This document shows positions 56,519 to 64,000 of a stretch of DNA of 64,000 nt, piece by piece. Made by a program: the position numbers and the translations under genes. The DNA lies in the NCBI GenBank assembly GCA_017871115.1, contig JAFCIZ010000006.1, positions 434,001-498,000 on the forward strand, written 5' to 3'. The notes under the pieces were generated by a model that searched no databases, was not told where the DNA came from, and saw nothing but the letters and a program-made list of their open reading frames with translations. Numbering within the stretch: position 1 is the first letter of the stretch; the number at the start of each line of letters is the position of its first letter. The stretch comes from Cunninghamella blakesleeana. Lineage: Eukaryota > Mucoromycota > Mucoromycetes > Mucorales > Cunninghamellaceae.

Positions 56519-56680
56519 CTACAAGTATTTTATCTTTGCTTTCATTCTTTTTACAAGAATATGAATAAGAGTATCAAGTGCTTTACTATCCAATTCCAAT
56601 GACAATTGATATTCGAATTTTTTTAATATAAATTGCATCAATTCTTTATTTTTTCTAGCGATATTAATTAAATCTATACA
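56519..56680 (-). pseudogene. Decayed inverted copy of adenylate-kinase-like exon 7
   Basis: On the minus strand, DLINIARKNKELMQFILK... aligns without gaps to the parent's DLINATGTIKEVMQIILK..., and the match continues through FEYQxSLELDS, DTL and HI; about 27 of 41 residues agree. The intron acceptor just before the exon (TATAG|ATTTAATTAAT) is conserved too, so the copy came from genomic DNA, not from mRNA. After HILV the reading frame diverges and ends. No other exons of the parent are seen around it. Confidence 0.7.
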
Positions 56681-57499
56681 AAAAAAAGTAAAAAAATGAA
56701 AATATATACTTTTATATAGTAAATTATAATTATTATACTCAAGCTTTTCGAAAAAAGTTAAGTACATAAATAATTTCTTAACAAAAAAAATCACACTTTT
56801 TACCATAAAAAATCAAAGGGAACAAGAAGGAACATTATAAACATAAAAATATATTTAAGATAATATCAATGACACTGCTATTTTATTATTTTTTATTCTA
56901 TTCTATTTTATTTTGTTTTGTTATGACTTTGATCACTAAAATAAAATAACTTATAAACTTCGTCATAAGCTCTTTTTCTGCTTATGACTCAGTCTGACAT
57001 ATTATTACTATCATCATTAAATTTATTTATTTGGCTCTTTATTTAAAATCACATTTATCGACTGCGGTATATATATATTTTTCATCCATAAAAGAGTTAC
57101 TTTTGTCTTCATTTCATTTTTGAACAACTCTACGGAATGAAAAAAGCTGTCTGACTTTGTTCTTGAAACAAGATACACATAATTATATTATATATCTAAA
57201 AAATAATAGTTGAATATCTAACCCTATAACCGTCAATTTTTTTTAAAATATTAATAGCCAGTGGGATTATATATAATAGCAATAACAATAGTAATAATAA
57301 TAATATTAATAATAATAATAATAATACTAATGATAATACTACCGCATATTAATGTTTGTATACTACTGTTAATACGTTATTAACAAACTAGTAGTAGTAA
57401 TATCTTTTTTTTTTCAATTAATTCTTTTCAACCAGTTATAATTGCATATCCTTCAGCATTAATGGTAATTTTAAAAATAGGTCTTATGAAAGCTTTGCA

Positions 57500-58310
57500 G
57501 AATCATTATATCTCATAATTTTTGAAACTTCGATGGTATGAAATTCGAGGTTATTATGTTTAATTGCATACCCAATTTACTTCCTATTTTTTGCCTTTGT
57601 AATGGGTTAACTGTTTTAATTTTTCTTTTTGTATTTTTTGCGAATGCTACTATATTATTTGCTGTTTTCCTAGTTGATACTATAATATTAGAACTCAAAA
57701 AAGATCGTCCATATATTGCCATACTGATTTAAAAATATCGAATTCTAAATAGTTTTTTCTTAATATATATATGTCTCTGCAGGGCCACCGTTTAATATAC
57801 AGTATCCCTAATCCATTACCTATTTTTTTCAATAGCAGGATCAATCATTTTGTTAAAAAAATTAGTGCAAGTATCATTAGAACTTGCTTCGTCTCTGTAG
57901 ATATCTATATAAAATAGTGTTTGTCGATTGTATGATTTGATCCACCTAATTTATTTCTGATGAAGATGTCGATCCAATAATAATATTAGGTGTCTAGAAT
58001 TAAGTAATGACATGAGTAGAGACACCTTAAAAACATTTTCAATTTCTTCTTACTTATTCTTCACATTTCTTGATTGCAACTGAAATTGACCAATGTTGAA
58101 GTATGTTTTCCACATATTGTAAAACATGGTTAGATTATCACTTTGGTACGAGCTAAAAAATAGTTTCTTTTATCTCTTTAATAAATTCGACTTGACAGAT
58201 ATATTCTTTTGAACTTTTAGACAGTTTTATTTCTATTAAATTGGGTATTGCTTCTAAAAGATTAACATAATGAAAAAAATGCAAAAGTAAAATAAGTAAA
58301 TGTGATTGTA
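57500..58310 (-). pseudogene. Relic coding sequence of unknown family
   Basis: Several minus-strand segments look like former protein but are separated by stops and frame changes: around 58268-58150 (LLEAIPNLIEIKLSKSSK; VEFIKEIKETIF), 58135-58050 (HVLQYVENILQHWSISVAIK), 57910-57815 (DEASSNDTCTNFFNKMIDPA) and 57722-57513 (TRKTANNIVAFAKNTKRKIK). Base composition here is less extreme than neutral spacer. Not recognised; an old single-copy gene or transposon gene are both possible. Confidence 0.35.
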
Positions 58311-59943
58311 TAAATATCAGAGTTAACCAACTATTTCATTCAAATGCCTTCATTGTACTCTAGGGTATTTTCCGTAGTAATTTGTAAAATGCAGTTTGAA
58401 AAATAAAAACAAAAAAAATAGTAATAGTATAGTACGAAAAAAATAAAAAAATGAAAAGAAAAAAGAAGATACTTTAGAAAAGTAAAACTACACACTATGA
58501 AAATTTATCCAGTGGATATAATTTATTTTTAACGTATATACAATGTTATTTAGTAAAGATATCATTGTAATTTTCTTTTAAGCTATACTATATATCTTTA
58601 CTGAATGTCAAAAATAAAATATTTAAATAAGCTACATATATAAAAAACATTAGTAGTACAAATAAAATATACCATATACGTATGTACATACACAATTCTC
58701 TGAATCTCTCTATTTTTAATTCATTTATTTTTAAGTTACTTTACATATATATATATATATATATATATATAGTTTATTTTATTTTAAATTTATTTATCGA
58801 CTAAAAGACAACGAGACTTCAATCAGGCTAGCAACTCAAAGAGATATTGAAGAGTTTATTAAGGGTAGGTTCAAGTATTTAGGGTTAATGGTAATATCAA
58901 AAGGTAAATCTGATAAAATACGATATGGAGCTAATACAAATACATTCTTATGAAAAGTCAAAGAATACAAGTTTTGATCAATAGGTATATTCTTGGAAAA
59001 AAAATAAAAAAAATAAAAAAAATAAAAACCAAAAAATTAAGTTTATTGACGAGAATAAATCTTTGTCAAGTTGGGAAATAAGCGGGAAAAAATCTTTTGA
59101 TAAAGAATACAGTGATTAAAGGCAAGATTAAAAAAAATATCTATTAAATAATAATTATTGTTGATGTTTTTTATACTATAAATTATATTTTTTATTTATT
59201 TCTTTCATTATAGAATAAATTGTTTTTTATATCAATAAATAAAGTTAAAATATATTTTTAATAGGTATCTAGTTATTATATTAATTTATATTTTCTAAAC
59301 TAAGGCTGTATACACTCGTAGAACAAGATGCTGGTACTGATTACTATACTTTAATAACATAATCTTCTTGTTTAATCCAAAAAAGGAACTACGTACGTAC
59401 GTATATAATCACAATAATATTTTATTTTCCCTTTTGTGTTATTGGTTTTTACCTTTATAAAAATACAAAATAATAAATTTATGTTATTCCCAAATCAATA
59501 AATCTTGCAGGTTTTTTGATGTTAAATTATAATAAAAAAATCATACTTTTTTTTTTTTTTTTCACGTTTAAGTAAAACTTTATTATGATAGCCAATCAAA
59601 AGATTTATTTTGTTATTGGATGGGTTTAAAATTCATTAAAGAAGTCAAAACAAAAGAATAAATAAAATTTAAAGGACTAAATAAAAAATACGTTATCATT
59701 GATTTTATCTTAAAAATTATATAAAAGTTTATTGTATTCTTCTTTGGTACCCTTGATTTTTTGTGTGTTTGACCATTCATCATTATTTTAGATTTTCTTT
59801 TTTTAGTAGAAAGCATGGCTATTTTTTTGTGTACCCAATTTTATGAAAAAAGTCTGTGTATCCTTTTTTAAAAGTCCGTATTTTTAAAAATCTCCCTTTT
59901 TTTTATATTCTAATTTTTTCTTGGTATTTCATTTTTTTTTTAC

Positions 59944-59976
<33 letters not shown>

Positions 59977-60032
59977 CATATATTTACAATTCAAATAAAA
60001 CATAATAATAATAGATTAAATAAAAAAAATAA
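58311..60032. other. Intergenic with one isolated open stretch
   Basis: AT repeats at 58748-58771. A plus-strand open segment 58783-58953 without ATG encodes YRLKDNETSIRLATQRDIEE followed by FIKGRFKYLGLMVISKGKSD and then a stop; composition suggests former coding DNA, perhaps part of the same relic field. A tandem ACGTACGT run lies at 59392-59401. Pyrimidine-rich promoter DNA (59870-59980) precedes the next gene. Confidence 0.4.
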
Positions 60033-60878
60033 ATGTACTTCCATTCGTCAGGGTCTCGTCATGAGCACTATGCGGCTATACGACAGCAACAAAGAAAAAA
60101 ATCTAAAGAAAATTTAAAAAAAGCAGCAGCTTCCTCCTCAAATGCCTCAGGTACAGATAGTGGTTATAATTCACCAACTTCTCCACCCTTAGAACCACAA
60201 CAGCATATGGATAAACAAATAGATCAACAGCAGCAACAGCTACAGCAACAACAACAGCAAGACAAAAGTGATAATATGTCTACAATTTCTTCTATAGCTA
60301 GTAGTTATATAACAGATACAACTATTGATTCATCCACAACCAATAATGATAACCCTTTTAAACCAAAAAAGAAAAAAAATAGAAAAAAAAAATATTTGGA
60401 TCAACCTCCTAGACAGCCTGATTTAGTTTATTCTTGTCCACGACCTCTTGCTTTCCCTTTTCATAATGATTGTCATTTTTTACCTGTTGCAGAAGCTGAT
60501 CCACGTGATGTGGCTCGTATTTCTCCCCCAAGACGAAGCCCTTCTTTTGAATCCAAAGCTTCTACTATTCGTACCTCTTCCTCTTCAGCTTCCTCTTTTG
60601 AATCTCATGGTCGTTCAAGTACTACTTCATCACGTATATCTATGAATAGTGATACTGCTTCAACAAAAAGTCGTTCTTCTTCTTTATTAAGCTCTGTTCA
60701 ACAAGGTACTGTTCGTTCATTAAAATCTTTATTCCAATTATCATCACCATCATCATCAAAAAACGATACCTCTAGTCTTTCTTCAGATAGATTACCAAGA
60801 TTAGAACCTAAACCTGGTACTGTGGATTCTTTAAAAAATTTATTTAATAAGTCTATGGAAAATATATCAAATAATCAT

Positions 60879-60931
<53 letters not shown>

Positions 60932-61688
60932 ATCTGTAAATAATCATCAACATCCTCATTATCAAGAATCATCATCACCATCTCCTTTTTCACGATCTGT
61001 TTTATTTTCTAAAAATAAAAAACAAAAATCACAACAATCGCAACAACAATATATGGATCAAAACGATATAACAACTGCTATGAACACAGCGAGAAATAGT
61101 CAATCTGGTAATATGGCAAAAAATTTATTCTTTGGTAAACGTAAACCTACTGGATATATAAAATTAAGTAATGACAACGATCCTTCTTCCTCTTCTACTT
61201 TATCCATGATGACTCGTTTTTGGTCTAAAAAATCAAAAAATACTCCTCCATCTTTAGATGATTTACCAAAACCTCCTACAACTAAACCTGGTTCACCATC
61301 TAAATCTATATCTTCTGGTATTAAAAAGTTATTTACTCGTTCAGAATCAAAGCAGCCTATCTTTTTACCACCTGATACTGTTCAAACATCTAATATATCT
61401 TCTTCTTCAGTCTCTTCTTCTTCCTCAGCCTCATCATCAACACCACCAAAACCTTTACGTAAATCATTCTTTTCATCTTTTATACGTTCGTCTTCATCGT
61501 CACCTCCACCACCTCCACCAAAAGATAATCTTTTAGATAATACAAAAGATAATAATAATAATAATAATGATCAAGCATCTTCATCATCATCTAGTTCAGA
61601 ACCTACAACAGTTGGTCGTATTTGGAAAGGATTTAAACGGTTAATCACTGGTAAAAAATCTTCAAGAGTGGGTGCAATCTCGATCTGA
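60033..61688 (+). CDS. Uncharacterised Ser-rich protein with repeated basic amphipathic motifs
   Basis: Single-exon ORF of 551 residues; not recognised. It is mostly disordered: Ser about a quarter, a Gln run (QQQQQLQQQQQQ), an Asn run encoded by AAT repeats (60880-60931) and a Pro run. One possibly folded or conserved segment is RQPDLVYSCPRPLAFPFHND to HFLPVAEADPRD. Against this background short motifs of basic plus Leu/Phe/Trp residues recur: GTVRSLKSLFQ, GTVDSLKNLFN, MAKNLFFGKRK, MMTRFWSKKSK, GIKKLFTRSESK, LRKSFFSSFIR and GRIWKGFKRLITGKKSS. They could bind membrane phosphoinositides or act as docking peptides. Absence of introns is unusual beside its neighbours but the A-rich leader and continuous frame support the model. 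Confidence 0.75.
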
Positions 61689-62705
61689 TATGAGTGATTT
61701 TATGTTTTATTATTATTATTGTTATTCAATCTATGTCTATACCTATGTTTTTTTTATTTTTTATTTTTTATATTAATTTATTTATGACTATGTTTTTATG
61801 CTCTTCACATTCATTTTTTTTATATGCCCTATTCATTCATTCATTCATTCAATTATTATATCCTTTTTTAAAAATTAGCCCATCTTTTTCCTCCTTTTTC
61901 CTTCTCCCCTTCTATCCTCCTCATCCATATCTCATTCCATCTCTCTCTCATAAATCATTCATTTATTTAGAATCATCATTTTATTACTATTATTATTATT
62001 ATTATTTGTATTCCATTTTCATTTATTATACCTTTATTTTCCATCCATTAAAAATAATATTTATTTTACTTACTATTACTACCCATTTTATTTTATTTAT
62101 TCTCTAATATATTAATAATTAAATCGTATTATCATTATATCTTATTATAGCCTTTTTAAAATGATTTGCTATTATTTGTAATGAATCATATTATGCAAAA
62201 ATAGAATAATTTATATTTGAGTTTCCGAAAGGGAGATGATTTTTTTGCGTGTAATGAAAAAAATAAAATATAAATCATAGCAATCATAAAATAAAAAATC
62301 AAATAGCAGATATTCAATTTAACAGGTAAGCGTAAAAAAATGAATATAGCATAAAAGTAAAAATTAAATATCAGCCCTGTATCGGGATTTTTCGTAACAG
62401 TATAAAGTCCTGAGCAAGCTTGCATGTGTAATTATTATAAATAGGTTGCTTCGTTTTCCTTTTCTTTTTATTTAAAAAAATAAAACCAAAGCCTGTTTAT
62501 TTTAATATTAATAAAATGTATACAAAAAAATTTATAATAGATTAATAATCATTTCGATACAGTATTTATCCGATTTTTTATAAAAACACCGCCAAAAAAA
62601 AATTATAAGAATGGGGAGAGCTTTGATTTTTTTTCTTTTTCCCATATTTATCTATTTTATATTTTTTATATATATATATATTTCAAATAATATTTTATAT
62701 TTATT
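61689..62705. other. Intergenic spacer
   Basis: Pyrimidine-rich, likely 3' flank of the Ser-rich gene (61689-62110, including a CATT repeat at 61831-61850), then AT-rich DNA and promoter of the dehydrogenase gene. The apparent ORFs here are Phe/Ile/Tyr-rich products of base composition. No other feature seen. Confidence 0.5.
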
Positions 62706-63714
62706 ATGGTACAAGTTGCATATATTGGTTTAGGTAATATGGGGTATGTCATTGCATCCCAACTTGCTGATCACTTGAAAAGTATCAACGAGCCACCATT
62801 ATTAATCTATAACCGAACTCCATCCAAATCTCAACAGTTAGCTGCTGAAGGAAAACACGTTCACGTAGCTAATACCATTGAAGAAATAGCTAAACAAGCT
62901 GATATTATTTTTTCATGTTTATTTAATGAAGAAAATGTTAAAGAAATAATTGGAAAGCAATTGATACAGTCGGGTCACCTGAAAAAAAATGCCATACTTG
63001 TTGATCAAACAACTATATCACCAGAAATAGCTACTGAAGTTGCTAAATTAACTTCCAATACATCTGTTACTTATTTGGTTTCCATGATTCTTGGAGCACC
63101 ACCTCGATTAAAAGCCAAACAAGCTATTAGTTTACTTTCTGGTCCTTTATCACAACGTCAACAAATCATTCCTTATCTTCAATCAAGTATTGGCCCATGT
63201 GTGATTCAAGTTAGTGAAGAGCAATGTGCCTCAGCAAAATTAAAATTATGTGGGAATTATATGGTCTTTGGATTGATCGAAATGGTAGCTCAGGCTTTAA
63301 CTTTAGGAGAAGCTAGTGGGATTGGTCAAGATGTCGTGAAACAAATGATTGATGGGATCTTTGCTGGAACCCCTTTTGTAGATTATTCAGGTCGGATGGT
63401 AAATGAAACCTATAATGATCAAGTTTTATTCTCTCTTGAAGGTGCTTTAAAAGATAGTAAGTTTATTTTAGATTTAGCAGATAAATCAAATGTAGATTTA
63501 CCTACTACAAAGGCTTTTCAAGAAAAAATTAGCACACTTCAAAAAAAGAATCCCGATTTGGATGTATCTGGTGTAGTTGGTTGTAAGTTATTCTTTTTCA
63601 TTATTGCTAATATTTATATATGTAAATCAATGGATTAATCTTTGTTTAATTTATTTTAATATAGTGCATCGTGAAGCTGCTGGCTTAAACTTTAATCTTA
63701 AAGAAAATAAATAA
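62706..63714 (+). CDS. 3-hydroxyisobutyrate / beta-hydroxyacid dehydrogenase family protein
   Basis: NAD(P)-dependent oxidoreductase of the beta-hydroxyacid dehydrogenase (HIBADH/GLYR) family. Exons 62706-63582 and 63665-63714 encode 308 residues. N-terminal Rossmann motif VQVAYIGLGNMGYVIASQLA, LLIYNRTPSK after beta-2, ADIIFSCLFNEENVKEII, and DQTTISPEIATEVAK (usual D-x-S-T region, here DQTT). The catalytic Lys/Asn motif is in SAKLKLCGNYM. C-terminal all-helical domain: EMVAQALTLGEASGIGQDVV, LKDSKFILDLADKSNVDLP. No mitochondrial presequence, so a cytosolic relative rather than classic valine-pathway HIBADH is likely; substrate unknown. Ends HREAAGLNFNLKENK. Confidence 0.88.
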
Positions 63715-64000
63715 ATATATGCTTATTTATTATATTTATTTAAACATATTTGTTATTTTATATATTTTTCAATAAATAAATGTTTGCATACCATCATTCA
63801 TAGCATATAAAATTTATTCTTTTTTAAAAAAATTGGTCAACGCATAAAATTTTCTTAGCGTGGTTTTAATTTTTTTTTTTTCAGACATTTTTTTTCTAGC
63901 CTTTTTCTTTTTTATTTTATTTTACATTTCCCTATTTTTTTTAAAATTAATCTATATTTTTTCAAATGTACTATGAAACCATATATATCTATACGTATAG
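63715..64000. other. 3' flank to window end
   Basis: AT- and T-rich DNA after the dehydrogenase stop codon. Nothing further is supported before the window ends. Confidence 0.5.

Noticed and set aside
61694..62107. 137-codon plus-strand ORF after the Ser-rich gene
   Set aside because: Phe/Ile/Tyr/Ser-only product of a pyrimidine-rich 3' UTR; no conserved blocks and no upstream promoter space.

Overview
The window is a eukaryotic, almost certainly fungal, stretch of nuclear DNA that is extremely A+T-rich (well under 30% G+C by eye). It is packed with short introns of about 50-150 bases with GTA/GTR donors and YAG acceptors, and its intergenic DNA is dominated by poly-A/T runs and AT or ATT microsatellites. 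The gene set points to an early-diverging filamentous fungus, most likely Mucoromycota: a fused lycopene-cyclase-like/phytoene-synthase gene (CarRA/CarRP architecture), a two-Myb telobox protein, an ADAL-type deaminase, a TMEM164 homologue and an intron-rich ISWI. The lineage is inferred from gene content, not measured.

Layout. 1-3368: 3' part of UPF2. 3845-5616: La protein. 6843-8012 (minus): Nrg1-like C2H2 repressor, divergent from RAB5 (9010-10523). 10.5-13.1 kb: gene-poor, with a broken secreted Ser/Thr-rich protein gene. 13124-18324 (minus): ISWI remodeller. 19578-20999 (minus): alpha-arrestin. 21539-24653: NCLX/CCX-type cation/Ca2+ exchanger. 24963-26099: Cys-rich orphan. 26365-27742 (minus): TMEM164 family. 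28602-33741: core histone cluster, two divergent pairs H2B/H2A and H3/H4. 35163-37675: low-complexity orphan. 37.7-41.8 kb: gene desert. 41857-44025: CarRA-like fusion. 44638-45717 (minus): double-telobox Myb protein. 47299-48965 (minus): eEF1A. 49813-52015 (minus): ADCK1/Mcp2-like mitochondrial UbiB kinase. 52809-55036: adenylate-kinase-like protein, convergent with an ADAL deaminase (55171-56418, minus). 56.4-60.0 kb: gene-poor, with an inverted decayed copy of an adenylate-kinase-like exon and other relics. 60033-61688: Ser-rich orphan with basic amphipathic motifs. 62706-63714: beta-hydroxyacid dehydrogenase.

Most genes are housekeeping and not functionally linked. Exceptions are the histone cluster, where divergent promoters carry CG-containing motifs resembling SBF/MBF/E2F-class cell-cycle sites, and a chromatin/RNA theme (ISWI, histones, telomere Myb, UPF2, La).

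The strongest unusual signals are: (1) a CarRA-like fusion whose synthase Asp motifs are intact but whose two cyclase Pro-x-Glu-Glu motifs are absent; (2) a La protein whose La motif lacks the two tyrosines that normally help hold the RNA 3' end; (3) a compact two-telobox protein; (4) a genomic, not retro-derived, inverted exon relic beside its parent. Exon boundaries were placed by hand from splice signals and reading frame and may be off by a few bases.
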